Positions 25,717-35,103 of a stretch of DNA of 64,000 nt are shown here, in pieces. Source of the stretch: Paenibacillus sp. PAMC 26794 (GTDB lineage: Bacteria; Bacillota; Bacilli; Paenibacillales; Paenibacillaceae); contig NZ_ANHX01000011.1 of the NCBI RefSeq assembly GCF_000316035.1, positions 558,001-622,000 on the forward strand, given 5' to 3'. Position numbers and translations under genes: made by a program. How positions within the stretch are numbered: position 1 is the stretch's first letter; each line of letters starts with the position of its first letter. Under the pieces are notes generated by a model. It was not told the DNA's origin. It saw only the letters and a program-made list of their open reading frames with translations, and did not search any database.

Positions 25717-27150
25717 ATGAGTCACTCCATTCAGACTCTTGCCAATATCACCCCGTCCGACCGTCAACTGGCCTGGCAGGAGCTCGAATTTTATTCGTTT
25801 ATTCATTTTGGGATAAATACATTTACAGATAAGGAATGGGGATTCGGTGACGAATCACCTGCCCTCTTCAACCCTACCGATTTTGATGCCACGCAATGGG
25901 TAGAGGTGTGCAAATCCGCAGGGATAAAGGGTCTCATCCTTACCTGTAAACATCACGATGGTTTCTGTCTCTGGCCAAGCGCATATACGGAACATACGGT
26001 TAAGAGCAGCCCGTGGCGCGAAGGCAACGGCGATATGGTAAAGGAAGTCGCTGAGGCTTGCAGGCTAGGTGGTCTGGCATTTGGCGTATATCTATCCCCG
26101 TGGGATCGGCATGACCATCGATATGGAACCTCCGAATACAACGAATATTTCAAGCTGCAGTTGCGTGAACTGTTGACTTTCTATGGCGATATCTTCTGTG
26201 TATGGTTTGATGGTGCCTGCGGTGAAGGACCAAACGGTTTGAAACAAGTGTACGATTGGGATGGCTACTATGAAGTCATTCGCGAACTGCAGCCAGGTGC
26301 CGTCATATCCGTATGTGGTCCGGATGTACGCTGGTGCGGAAATGAAGCAGGACATACACGCGATTCCGAGTGGAGTGTTGTTCCGGAGGAACTCAGGGAT
26401 TGCGAGAAGATTCAGGAGGCTTCGCAGCATGTGGATGATGGACAGTTTGCCAAGCTTGCCAACTCTCGCGACGAGAATCTGGGCAGCCGTGATGCTGTAG
26501 CTGGAAAGCAGGTTGCCTGGTACCCTGCCGAAGTTAACACTTCGATTCGGCCGGGCTGGTTCTACCACGCTGCTGAGGATGACCAGGTTAGAAGTCTTGA
26601 GAAGCTACTGGATATTTATTATAAGTCTGTTGGCGGTAATGCTACGTTCCTGTTAAATCTGCCTCCGGACCAACGCGGCAGAATTCATGAGAATGATGCC
26701 ATACGGATGCAAGAGCTTGGCGATTGGCTTCGCGCTACGTTCCGCCATAACCTGGCCTTCGGAGGACAAGCTACTGCATCAGAGTCGCTTGATGAGAAAC
26801 ACGATGCCACTCGTGTGCTGGACGGGGACAAAATGACATATTGGTGCCCCAACGAAGGAACCGAACACGCCGCCATTGAGCTTGATTTGTTGGAGGAGCA
26901 TACGTTTGATACGATCCTGCTTCAAGAGCATATCCGGTCCGGACAGCGCATTGAGAAACTACACATCGAATATCTGGATGGCGAGATATGGCGTGATCTA
27001 TACGACTGTACAATCGTTGGATACAAACGGATTTGCCGCTTTCTCCCTGTCCGAGCAAGGAAGCTCCGCTTGATCATCGAAGAATCCAGATGGTGTCCGA
27101 CATTATCTGCTGTTGAAGTATATTTAAGTCCTCAAGATGTGAATAAATAA
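25717..27150 (+). CDS. GH29 alpha-L-fucosidase with C-terminal F5/8-type carbohydrate-binding module
   Basis: The ATG at 25717 is the usable start (AAAGGAG, 9 nt); the ATG three codons earlier directly abuts the ribosome site. It has 477 residues. The GH29 barrel (about 1-340) shows FIHFGINTFTDKEWG, KHHDGFCLWPS and nucleophile Asp in VWFDGACGEG. A discoidin-like module (about 345-475) includes ATRVLDGDKMTYWCP. No signal peptide. It is expected to remove alpha-fucose from imported oligosaccharides, a good partner for the preceding beta-galactosidase on fucosylated galactose side chains. Confidence 0.88.
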   Translation: MSHSIQTLANITPSDRQLAWQELEFYSFIHFGINTFTDKEWGFGDESPALFNPTDFDATQWVEVCKSAGIKGLILTCKHHDGFCLWPSAYTEHTVKSSPWREGNGDMVKEVAEACRLGGLAFGVYLSPWDRHDHRYGTSEYNEYFKLQLRELLTFYGDIFCVWFDGACGEGPNGLKQVYDWDGYYEVIRELQPGAVISVCGPDVRWCGNEAGHTRDSEWSVVPEELRDCEKIQEASQHVDDGQFAKLANSRDENLGSRDAVAGKQVAWYPAEVNTSIRPGWFYHAAEDDQVRSLEKLLDIYYKSVGGNATFLLNLPPDQRGRIHENDAIRMQELGDWLRATFRHNLAFGGQATASESLDEKHDATRVLDGDKMTYWCPNEGTEHAAIELDLLEEHTFDTILLQEHIRSGQRIEKLHIEYLDGEIWRDLYDCTIVGYKRICRFLPVRARKLRLIIEESRWCPTLSAVEVYLSPQDVNK

Positions 27151-27151
27151 T

Positions 27152-27190
27152 AAAAAGGTCGCTTATCCTTGTTGGATAAACGACCTTTTT
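27152..27190. terminator. Terminator after the galactosidase-fucosidase operon
   Basis: AAAAAGGTCG and CGACCTTTTT, with an inner TTATCC/GGATAA stem. Strong hairpin with flanking A and T tracts. Confidence 0.88.
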
Positions 27191-27297
27191 AACGTTTGGA
27201 CTCACATATGCCTACTCCGAATTTGCTGATATGCATTATATCCCATGGAGTTGGTTACCTTATACAAAACCACTTGCATTGAAGGGAGAGAAATCCG

Positions 27298-27483
27298 ATA
27301 AATGCAATTAACGATTGGTTAAGGCAGATTGGCCACAATTATCTACTTATTATCATTGCTGCGGTGCTCTTTTTTGCAGTCAAAGCAGTCATTGCATTCT
27401 ATACGTACAAGCATTATGACAAAAAATTGGATGCACTTACAGATAAGGTGGATCGCCTTCTGGAAGAGAAGACAACGGAGTGA
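27298..27483 (+). CDS. Small single-span membrane protein with apparent ATA start
   Basis: This 61-codon frame ends in TGA at 27481. Its product has a short N-terminus (NAINDWLRQIGHNY), one hydrophobic helix (LLIIIAAVLFFAVKAVIAF) and a charged tail (KHYDKKLDALTDKVDRLLEE) that looks helical. No ATG, GTG or TTG lies at the expected start. An ATA sits 9 nt after GGGAG where ATG would be expected, and an in-frame TGA lies seven codons upstream of it. The overlapping ATG frame stops after six codons. Either a non-canonical start or a start-codon point mutation. Function unknown. Confidence 0.5.
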   Translation: MNAINDWLRQIGHNYLLIIIAAVLFFAVKAVIAFYTYKHYDKKLDALTDKVDRLLEEKTTE

Positions 27484-27532
27484 TGCAGCTTATTGTGAGC
27501 TATAGAAGTAACAAGCTTTGGAGGGGAATTGC

Positions 27533-27973
27533 ATGCTGGGAAACATTCTGTTGGGTATGGTCATTCCCATTATATTGGGTGTATGGATTCTGCGTCGGAA
27601 CTTTACAATCCTTATTCTGTATTATCCACTTGGCGTGGCTGTCTCCGCTTGTATCAACAATATAGGTTTTAATTTTTTCTGGAATATTCTCCCGAATACA
27701 CATAACCAATCCTTTGCTGCTCTTCCGATGAATCTTGGAGTCTATCCGATCGCCGGCTGCTTGATGATGTATGCCATTATAGTCAAAGGTGCCAAGCCAT
27801 GGTTGGCGATCCTCGTTGCATCATTATCGCTGACAGTAATCGAATGGGTTGCCAAAATGATGGGACATGTCATTTATTTTAATGGATGGAACATTATTTG
27901 GACCTTTTTGTCATACCTCCTGCCATTTGTTCTTGCTTATGGATACAGTAAAATATTGAGGTATGCCAAGTGA
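27533..27973 (+). CDS. CBO0543-like membrane protein, unknown function
   Basis: The ATG at 27533 follows GGAGGGG. 146 residues with four or five hydrophobic helices (MLGNILLGMVIPIILGVW, then ILILYYPLGVAVSA, ending in FLSYLLPFVLAYGYSKIL). It resembles the small multi-pass CBO0543 family of Firmicutes, which has no known activity. It follows the single-span protein by about 50 bp and may share its transcript. Confidence 0.7.
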   Translation: MLGNILLGMVIPIILGVWILRRNFTILILYYPLGVAVSACINNIGFNFFWNILPNTHNQSFAALPMNLGVYPIAGCLMMYAIIVKGAKPWLAILVASLSLTVIEWVAKMMGHVIYFNGWNIIWTFLSYLLPFVLAYGYSKILRYAK

Positions 27974-28069
27974 AGTTTCAATGTAAATATGGCAGGACAG
28001 ATGATATGGGTTAACGCTGATAGGCATACGTGCATATCCTAACTCATATTGGTCTTGGAGGGATTCGTA

Positions 28070-28540
28070 ATGTATGTGACATATCCGTATGGTTACAGGT
28101 ACACTTTTACTCCGGTATGGGCAACATCATCAGCCGAAGCGCTTGAATTAATCAAAACGGCTGTGCAAGGAGAACGAAATGATGAGATGTTCTATGATTC
28201 ACTGATTCAGTTGTCACCCGATGCCAATCAGGCTGCCATCATCACGAGCATCCGCAATGATGAACGCGGACATAATCAAATGTTCCGCCAAATGTACAAG
28301 GATCTGACAGGTCAAGAGATTTCGGGCGTAAGCAGTGAGCCGGTTGAGACGGTCACCTCTTATCTTGCCGGACTGCAAAAGGCGTTTCAGGGTGAATTGG
28401 CCGCCGTGGAAAAGTATAGAAAAATATGGTTTGGTCTCCCTTATGGCATATATAAAGATACGGTGTGGGGAATCATCCTGGACGAACAGAAACATGCGGA
28501 TAAATATAACAATCTGATTACCTACAATTTGCCGAGATAG
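28070..28540 (+). CDS. Ferritin-like (rubrerythrin-fold) protein
   Basis: The ATG at 28070 follows GGAGG. 156 residues. After a Tyr-rich leader (MYVTYPYGYRYTFTPVW), a four-helix bundle carries Glu in AVQGERNDEMF, ExxH in RNDERGHNQMF, Glu in FQGELAAVEKY and ExxH in LDEQKHADKY. These four can supply a di-iron site. The Tyr-rich head is seen in related Bacillales proteins of unknown role. Oxidative or sporulation-linked metal handling is possible but not shown; the CDF exporter gene converges on it. Confidence 0.75.
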   Translation: MYVTYPYGYRYTFTPVWATSSAEALELIKTAVQGERNDEMFYDSLIQLSPDANQAAIITSIRNDERGHNQMFRQMYKDLTGQEISGVSSEPVETVTSYLAGLQKAFQGELAAVEKYRKIWFGLPYGIYKDTVWGIILDEQKHADKYNNLITYNLPR

Positions 28541-28595
28541 TCATGTATGGGATCAATAACCGAGTATTCTTTTAAAAGTGAAAATTGAAATCAGT

Positions 28596-28634
28596 AAAAA
28601 ACCAGTGAATAATTAAAGCTCACTGGTTTTTTTG
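28596..28634. terminator. Bidirectional terminator between ferritin-like and CDF genes
   Basis: AAAAACCAGTGA pairs with TCACTGGTTTTTTT around a 12-nt loop. It serves both converging genes. Confidence 0.88.
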
Positions 28635-28666
28635 CTTTGCCTAGTCCTTCTTTTATAATCCTGAGT

Positions 28667-29554
28667 TTAAATGCAATCTTCCAACGTATCAGGTTCCACA
28701 TGAACGTGAACGGTGTATACGTCATGCTCCTCCATTAACTCGTTCTCCACGTCTGTACAGATATCGTGTGCTTGTTGAAGGTCCAGGCCAGCATGGACTG
28801 TTATGACAACGTCTACTACAACGTTATTGCCATAGTTCCGCGCTCTCACGTCTTTAACCGTCTCTACGCTGTCAATTCCGGCAATCGTCTTTTTGTACTC
28901 CTGAATCAGTTCAACATCAAAACCGTCCGTCAGATGATGTGTGGCTTCCTTGAAAATGTCCCAAGCGGTTTTGCAGATCAGGAAACCTACAATGACAGCC
29001 GTTACAGGGTCCAGCCATGGAAGGCCGAACTGGGAACCCACGATCCCGATGACCGTACCGGTACTTACCCAGGCATCGGAGATATTATCTCGAGCTGCAG
29101 CCATGACCGCCTGACTTTTAATGCGGGTAGCAAGTCTCTTGTTATAGCGATAGACCAGATACATGACAACCGCACAGAAAATGCCTGTGTAAGCGGCGAT
29201 GATATCCGGAGATTCATGTGTACCCTGAAACACAGAACCAATGGCTTCAAACAGTACTTGCAAACCTACTGCCATCATAATGAAAGAAGCAACAAGTGAC
29301 GCAACAGTCTCTGCTCTCCAGTGACCATATCTGTGATCTTTGTCGGCGGGGCGTTGGGCAAGCTTCAAGCCAATAAGTACAGCTATTGAGGCCACAATAT
29401 CGGTGGCATTGTTTAATCCATCCGCCTTGAGCGCTTCTGATCCGGCCATATTGCCAATGACCAGTTTTAATACGGTCAAACATATGTAGGCGATAATGCT
29501 GATGATGGCTCCGCGCTCCCCCAGCTTTAGATTATCGTATTTAAGTTGATCCAC
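28667..29554 (-). CDS. CDF-family divalent metal exporter
   Basis: The GTG at 29554, 8 nt after GGAGG, is preferred to a TTG inside the ribosome site; 295 residues. Six hydrophobic helices followed by a cytoplasmic domain (about 205-290) with VVVDVVITVHAGLDL and HDVYTVHVHVEPD. The transmembrane metal site shows DGLNNATD in helix 2 and DNISDAWVS in helix 5. Asp rather than His at the site entrance fits manganese- or iron-type CDF proteins such as MneP better than zinc CzcD types. It exports metal from the cytosol. Confidence 0.85.
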   Translation of the reverse strand: MDQLKYDNLKLGERGAIISIIAYICLTVLKLVIGNMAGSEALKADGLNNATDIVASIAVLIGLKLAQRPADKDHRYGHWRAETVASLVASFIMMAVGLQVLFEAIGSVFQGTHESPDIIAAYTGIFCAVVMYLVYRYNKRLATRIKSQAVMAAARDNISDAWVSTGTVIGIVGSQFGLPWLDPVTAVIVGFLICKTAWDIFKEATHHLTDGFDVELIQEYKKTIAGIDSVETVKDVRARNYGNNVVVDVVITVHAGLDLQQAHDICTDVENELMEEHDVYTVHVHVEPDTLEDCI

Positions 29555-29785
29555 AATGATATCCTCCTGCAATCTTCAATTCTAGCACGTGTATGATGGT
29601 ATCATTGAAGATTTGTGTGGGTCTAGAGAAACGTTTTGAGCGTGACGAAACATAATCTGTAAGCGGCAATTTTTTTACGAGAATCCAAAAAAGTTGGATT
29701 TGGCAAACTTAAGTGTTTAATGGCAAGAGGGAGGTGGCCGACTGCCTTCTTTCCTTGTAACCACACTTTCTTGCGCCTAGACAAA
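29555..29785. other. Intergenic region upstream of CDF gene
   Basis: About 230 bp with no supported ORF. It carries the CDF gene's ribosome site and a possible -10 (TAGAAT, minus strand, about 29580). I looked for a yybP-ykoY manganese riboswitch and did not see its conserved loops. Confidence 0.4.
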
Positions 29786-29822
29786 AAGAGCCAAATGGAT
29801 CGTTTTGATCCACTCGGCTCTT
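29783..29822 (-). terminator. Terminator of the 1691-residue secreted protein gene
   Basis: On the minus strand AAGAGCC pairs with GGCTCTT, with an inner TGGATC/GATCCA stem, followed by five T. It lies 70 bp after the stop codon. Confidence 0.85.
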
Positions 29823-29892
29823 AGCGTTATTTTACACTAATTTGTATAACATCACTTACCTTCGTTCCACTTCCATTCATAATTCACTGCCA

Positions 29893-32800
29893 TTATTCAG
29901 AAAGTGTCGGTTCACCACCTGACGCTTCATTTGCAAGCAGCTCCGAATCATCGGAATGCCGTTCGAACATAACTGCGTCAACCCTCGTATAGATCATATC
30001 CGCAGGAAGTGTTGGCGGGTCTACCGTTGTAGGCGTAACTCTGGTTAACCGGACATACTCGCTACCGTCACCCGTAAAGTCGAACGTTCCCAGATTAACC
30101 CAACCCGATGAGCCGGCCGTTGCATCGATATAGGTGACCTCGGTACCCGTCTTATGCTTCACTTCCACTTTGACATTATTATCGTTGGCTGTCGTATGGA
30201 CGAGCTTGTAGATCGAGACCGTATATTTCCCCTCTGGAAACTGACCTTTCCACGTTGCGGATGATCCTTGAACTGTAGAGTAACGGGACTTAACCCCAAT
30301 TTTATATCCGGCTAAATTGCTTTGGCTCCAAGACCCTTCTGTCGTGTATAAACCAGTTGTATCTGTACTGTCCACGATAACCGTTAGGTCCCTGATCGTG
30401 ATATTCAAAGGCGGTGTGGTTAAGGTCACTCCATCAATCGTGACAGTAGCCCATACCTCAATGTGATCCGTGTCCCCATCGAGATTAAGAAGGGTCAACA
30501 ACCCATTGTTATCCACTTCGGCCAGATCTGTACGATCAACGAAATACTGCACATTGGCCTGTGTTAGATCACCGACCAAACCGTTATCCAAATAGCCGAT
30601 TACGCTCAGTTGTGCGGTTTGAGTCATCTGCACCTCGCTGCGATCGGATAGGATCACCGCAGACTCCAATTGCGGTATCTGGTTTGCATCCACCCACATG
30701 ATCGCATCGGCAACGACCCTGGACTTGTTGGCCTTATTGGTTAGTTCCGCGTACCCGCTATCGCCTGCAGCAAAAGGATAATCCCCTAGGTGCACCCAAG
30801 TACCATTCGCCGTTGTCTCATCAACGGTAACCGTCTCAGAGCCCCCGCTATAATAAACGGTAAATGAGGCATTCGTTGCCCAATTCTCACTCGTAGCGGT
30901 GATTTGCGGAATCTTGTAATACACACTGTAAGTGACACTTTCCGGCAGCTCAGGCCGCCATCTCATTTTGCTTGTCGCTGTGCCAGCCGTAGATTTGGCA
31001 TACACATAGTTATCATAGTAGTAGTTGTCAGCCGTCGTATCCCTTATCCAGACACCCTCTGTCTCCGCCTCCGTATTATCCACAATGATGGTTGAGCTAT
31101 CCTGCCCATCGGGTTGGACTGGAGTTTCCGTTACCTGATCAGGCAGATAAAGTGTCCGCTTGCGGGTCTGTTTCCCCTCCGATTCCACGTAATACGTGAA
31201 AGTTTGGGATAAATCATTCACTCGTATCGACCATTCCATCGGATAGATCGTATCTGGGATGGTCGTGTACGTTGCCCCGCCATCCAAGGAATAGTGGATT
31301 GTCGCTGGTTTCGTTGTTTTGGCCTGTACATAAGCATCATAAACCGTTTCGTCAGGCTTAACGATCAGCATGCCTTTAACCGCATCAATTGGACTGTGGG
31401 TATCAAAGAAATAACTTGCATCCGATGTATCTGCCGTTCTGACCTGATGCAGCGGTACATCAATATCGAGTCCCTCTACAATGATCGCGGTGATGCCCTT
31501 GCCTGAAACCGTGGCTTGAATGATTCCACCACTCATTACCGTTTGCTCTGGTGTGCCATTGTCGCGGATGATCGTTACGGTATAATCCTGCGCCGGATTG
31601 AATCCAATGATCTGTTCGTTTAATTCAATTGGAGTCTGAACTTCTTCAGACGATGCATTGCTTAATCCGATGTAAAATTTATCCCCGCTCTCACCCGTTA
31701 TCCAATTCAATTGAGGATGGTTGGTCTTAATAATCCCCTTAGGCATCCAGAGCCAAACGTCCGAATTACCATAAAATTGACCTGGTTTATTCCCATAGAG
31801 GTGATATTTGAACCATAAAAAATTCGTTTCAAATACGGAAGGAAACGTAATGCTCCCGTTTGATTTTAATGATTGTTCGCTAATCAAATAATCCATCGTT
31901 TGCCCGAGTTGCCCCGGGATATGGTGATAATAGATGGATGTAGCCCCGCTTGGGCCTTCCAGAGGAAAGTCCGGTTCAAGTTGGCTAACGGCGAACCCTT
32001 TATAATAATAACCTGGATAACTGGAATATCGTCCAATAACCGCATTATGAGCAATATCCTGCAGCAGTTCATCCCCTGTATAGAGCGACAATCTCAGCAT
32101 GAACGGAGCTTCCTGAGCATTCATCCGATAATAGCCGGTTGTACTTCCTGCTTCAAACGTCAATCCGCTCGGTGAAATAAGCCAACGCTCCGCTTGAACA
32201 CCTCCGGCAATATCTTCGGGAAGCTTGAGTCTTGGATATTGAAATTTACCACTTTCCGGCCAATGGAACGACTCGGCGTAATTATATGTCTCCGGCTGAG
32301 GAATCGTAACGTTACCTTCAGGAACTGGACGAGCAACGAACATTGTTGCATAGCGTTTGGCTTCCTTATAGGCGGCATCCAAGTATTTGGGATCCTGAGT
32401 TTCCTCATAAAGCTCCAAGATCTCCATCCACAGCTTGCTGTAATAATAAATGAACTCATTTTTACTCACATCGACGGATGCAGGCGTATCGATATGTTGC
32501 GTGATATAACTGTCGGCTGCATCCTTCGCAGCTTGCAAATACTGTGCATCTCCCGTCATCCGATACATCATCAGGGGCTGAATGACAGGCCCACGGTCTT
32601 TCTGATCCGGGTCACGTACAAGGTATTCTTCCTGAGCGAGTGCACCAATGCCTGCCGAAGTGCCCATCATCTGATTAACTGCCGCTACGCTTGAAACATC
32701 AAAAGGCAGAGTAGCCATTTTCCATAACGAAGGCACACCATATACTTTCTTCTGCGTTGGCGACCAACCGATACCATTTCGCGATACGCCATACTGGACG

Positions 32801-34968
32801 GACGGCAGTGCTCTCGTATCGTAAAGCTGGTCGTCCCCAGTTAAATAATAAGCTCCCAAAAGAACTGCATTTGAGCTTGTTCGGACGCTATCCTCGTTTT
32901 CGATATCGATAAAACCCTTGGCACGGCTCCACCACCCGCTAGGTGATGGGACATAATTAACAGAGTCGTCTCCTTGCGGCTCAATCTTAAGCAAATCGAT
33001 CATATTAAACATCGCGTCAGTAAGCGACTGATCTGACACATTTTCCCGGTATGCCGAATAATCGTACTCATTGCGAAGAATATCCACGTAGGACTCATAT
33101 AGATTGCTTTTTTGAGCGATTAGCCCCAAATGAAATTGATAGGTACTTTCTGCGGTCATTTGCGAATAAGTCCCTAATTGAGGCGCATACAGGATGGGCT
33201 GCACGTTGCCTTCGTTGTTGACCAGGCTCATGCCAAGCCGTTGTTTTGTAACACCTCCCGTCGGTTCAAATTCAACCGGAAGCTCTGCCGAAGGTACAAA
33301 TACGCCATACGTCAATGGATTTCCTGAACCATCATTTTTCTCAACCAGGCTCATCGGAGCGCTCAGCTCTCTTAAACTTGTTGATTCCACCGTACCTACC
33401 ATTTTGGCATGTGACCTGAATCCATTTAACACTTCATTGATGCCCGAGACTGCCTCTGTTGTGAAGGACTGATATCCAATCACATAATTGCCGTCGCGGC
33501 GAGGTGTAAAGGCAAAAGAAACATCTGGTTTATCCCCTGCCATGGACCAGTTCACTTCAAAATCGTAATCACTGCTATGCGTAGAATCGGTCAATATCGC
33601 CGTCTGGCTGTCGGGAAAATGGACCTCGTCGAATGTAATCCAGCGTTTGTTCATCGTATCGTAGTAATTGGTTCGGCTGCCCGCATTCCCATCTAATAAA
33701 ACCCATTGTTCCTCAAGTCTTTCCGATTCATTATTGATTGGAACCCAGTTCCCTGTCTCCATGTTTTTGTAGAACATGTCACGAACGATGGATTTACCTT
33801 CATCCCATGCTGCCTCATAGAAGGTTGCCTTATAGTTCGCATTTTCGATGCTGCCTTTCTCTGTGTAACTGAGATTCGCTAAGGTACGGCTTCTTAGCGG
33901 GGGCAAAGGTGGTGCCTGTTGACGGATATTCCCCTCGAACTTGACTGCATCAGCCCGCGAAATAATTGTACCCGTAGAAGGCTGCGTTCGAGTCAGCCTG
34001 ACAAATTCGCTATCATCACCACTAAACTCATACTCCCCCAGATCCACCCATCCAACCGATGGACCTGACGAAGGTCTAAGATCCATAAACTTAACATCCG
34101 TAATCCCGTTATGAACAATCTCAATTTTCACATTACTATCTGCTTTATCCGCCCAATCCAGCTTATAGAACGATATTCTCGCCGTCCCTGCTTCCAAGCG
34201 TGGATTCCAGGTGATGCTTCTACCTACAGCGTCTGTAAATTTGGAACTGGAATTATTGTATCCCTTCACTCCCGCGCTTGTGCTCCAATATGGAGCGGAG
34301 AATCCGTTATTAGCGTTGCCGGAATCAACCGTAACGACATGATCAATTGTGAGGCTCCCATCATCAATGATGATTGTCTTATGTGGCTCTTTCTGCGTTA
34401 TATTCCCTTCGAACTTGACCGCATCCGCGCGTGTAAGGATCGTGTTTGTGGTCCCGGTAGACCGGGTCAATTGAACAAATTCTTCGCCAACTCCAGAAAA
34501 ATAGTACTCTCCCAAATCAACCCACCCTGTTGGAGCGCCAGATGAGGGTCTTAGATCCATAAACACTACATCCGTTGTTCCATTATGAACAATTTCGATT
34601 TTCACATTCCTATCTGCTTTATCCGCCCAATCCAGCTTATAGAACGATATTTTCGCCGTTCCTGCTTCCAAGCGTGGATTCCATGTTATCGTTCTGCCTG
34701 CTGTACTCGTATATTTGGTGCTGGAAAGATCATACCCCTTCACCCCTGTGCTTGTAGTCCAATTCGGAGCCGCATATCCATTGTTCTCGTTACCCGCATC
34801 AGGTGTCACAACATCATTGATCTTGATACTCCCGTCATCGATGATAATCGTCTGATAAGGTAAGGTCTCCGCATAAGCGGTCCTTATTCCGATCAGGCTG
34901 GAAGGAACTACGACCGTCAACATGAAAACGATGAAGAAAAACAGCTTCCTTTTGACCATACAATTCAC
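29893..34968 (-). CDS. Giant secreted multidomain protein, probable novel polysaccharide-degrading enzyme
   Basis: A 1691-residue protein from a GTG after AAGGAG. A signal peptide ends near residue 33 (TAYAETL). Modules: two near-identical golvesin/Xly-CBD-like sandwiches (about 40-190 and 199-349); a beta-rich region (about 365-625); an alpha-helical repeat region (about 640-1060) resembling an alpha/alpha toroid, with MYRMTGDAQYLQAAKDAADS and YEETQDPKYLDAAYKEAKRY; a beta-sandwich (about 1075-1190); another golvesin-like module (about 1292-1430); an Ig-like domain (about 1434-1528); and a last golvesin-like module (about 1529-1669). It has no SLH or LPXTG anchor. Beta-sandwich plus toroid is an architecture seen in polysaccharide lyases and some glycosidases, but I recognise no family signature, so the reaction is open. 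It has its own promoter and cre site and sits at the end of the sugar-uptake locus. Confidence 0.8.
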   Translation of the reverse strand: MNCMVKRKLFFFIVFMLTVVVPSSLIGIRTAYAETLPYQTIIIDDGSIKINDVVTPDAGNENNGYAAPNWTTSTGVKGYDLSSTKYTSTAGRTITWNPRLEAGTAKISFYKLDWADKADRNVKIEIVHNGTTDVVFMDLRPSSGAPTGWVDLGEYYFSGVGEEFVQLTRSTGTTNTILTRADAVKFEGNITQKEPHKTIIIDDGSLTIDHVVTVDSGNANNGFSAPYWSTSAGVKGYNNSSSKFTDAVGRSITWNPRLEAGTARISFYKLDWADKADSNVKIEIVHNGITDVKFMDLRPSSGPSVGWVDLGEYEFSGDDSEFVRLTRTQPSTGTIISRADAVKFEGNIRQQAPPLPPLRSRTLANLSYTEKGSIENANYKATFYEAAWDEGKSIVRDMFYKNMETGNWVPINNESERLEEQWVLLDGNAGSRTNYYDTMNKRWITFDEVHFPDSQTAILTDSTHSSDYDFEVNWSMAGDKPDVSFAFTPRRDGNYVIGYQSFTTEAVSGINEVLNGFRSHAKMVGTVESTSLRELSAPMSLVEKNDGSGNPLTYGVFVPSAELPVEFEPTGGVTKQRLGMSLVNNEGNVQPILYAPQLGTYSQMTAESTYQFHLGLIAQKSNLYESYVDILRNEYDYSAYRENVSDQSLTDAMFNMIDLLKIEPQGDDSVNYVPSPSGWWSRAKGFIDIENEDSVRTSSNAVLLGAYYLTGDDQLYDTRALPSVQYGVSRNGIGWSPTQKKVYGVPSLWKMATLPFDVSSVAAVNQMMGTSAGIGALAQEEYLVRDPDQKDRGPVIQPLMMYRMTGDAQYLQAAKDAADSYITQHIDTPASVDVSKNEFIYYYSKLWMEILELYEETQDPKYLDAAYKEAKRYATMFVARPVPEGNVTIPQPETYNYAESFHWPESGKFQYPRLKLPEDIAGGVQAERWLISPSGLTFEAGSTTGYYRMNAQEAPFMLRLSLYTGDELLQDIAHNAVIGRYSSYPGYYYKGFAVSQLEPDFPLEGPSGATSIYYHHIPGQLGQTMDYLISEQSLKSNGSITFPSVFETNFLWFKYHLYGNKPGQFYGNSDVWLWMPKGIIKTNHPQLNWITGESGDKFYIGLSNASSEEVQTPIELNEQIIGFNPAQDYTVTIIRDNGTPEQTVMSGGIIQATVSGKGITAIIVEGLDIDVPLHQVRTADTSDASYFFDTHSPIDAVKGMLIVKPDETVYDAYVQAKTTKPATIHYSLDGGATYTTIPDTIYPMEWSIRVNDLSQTFTYYVESEGKQTRKRTLYLPDQVTETPVQPDGQDSSTIIVDNTEAETEGVWIRDTTADNYYYDNYVYAKSTAGTATSKMRWRPELPESVTYSVYYKIPQITATSENWATNASFTVYYSGGSETVTVDETTANGTWVHLGDYPFAAGDSGYAELTNKANKSRVVADAIMWVDANQIPQLESAVILSDRSEVQMTQTAQLSVIGYLDNGLVGDLTQANVQYFVDRTDLAEVDNNGLLTLLNLDGDTDHIEVWATVTIDGVTLTTPPLNITIRDLTVIVDSTDTTGLYTTEGSWSQSNLAGYKIGVKSRYSTVQGSSATWKGQFPEGKYTVSIYKLVHTTANDNNVKVEVKHKTGTEVTYIDATAGSSGWVNLGTFDFTGDGSEYVRLTRVTPTTVDPPTLPADMIYTRVDAVMFERHSDDSELLANEASGGEPTLSE
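33900..34860 (-). repeat. Tandem internal duplication of about 480 bp
   Basis: Two adjacent copies (about 34380-34860 and 33900-34380) encode the two N-terminal golvesin-like modules. Long stretches are identical at DNA level, for example the TTATCCGCCCAATCCAGC segments near 34618 and 34147. Divergence is mostly silent or conservative, so the duplication is fairly recent. Confidence 0.85.
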
Positions 34969-34983
34969 AGCCTCTCCTTAAAA

Positions 34984-34998
34984 TGATAACGCTTCCAA
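34984..34998. promoter_or_regulatory. cre site in the leader of the giant protein gene
   Basis: Read on the minus strand, TTGGAAGCGTTATCA fits WTGNAANCGNWNNCW at all defined positions. It lies between the -10 at 35039 and the start codon, where CcpA would block elongation. Confidence 0.7.
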
Positions 34999-35038
34999 AA
35001 ATGAGTTGCATTCTGCCTAATCCCGCTCTGTCGTTTTT

Positions 35039-35102
35039 ATCTTAGCATGTTACATCACGGTGAAATTTCTTTCATTTTAAGAATTTCTTATACGATTTTA
35101 AG
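35039..35102 (-). promoter_or_regulatory. Promoter A with 39-bp shared activator element
   Basis: The element at 35064-35102 is 33/39 identical to 45724-45762. On the minus strand it has two direct AAGAAATT repeats 18 bp apart, then 15 bp, then an extended -10, TGCTAAGAT (35047-35039). The same order and almost the same spacing occur before the permease operon. Direct repeats abutting the promoter are typical AraC-family activator sites; the YesN-type regulator at 38746-40356 is the natural candidate. Confidence 0.65.
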
Positions 35103-35103
35103 T

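Noticed and set aside
29573..29892. Possible metal riboswitch upstream of the CDF exporter
   Set aside because: I could not find the conserved loops of the yybP-ykoY motif or another riboswitch; the only clear structure is the terminator of the neighbouring gene.
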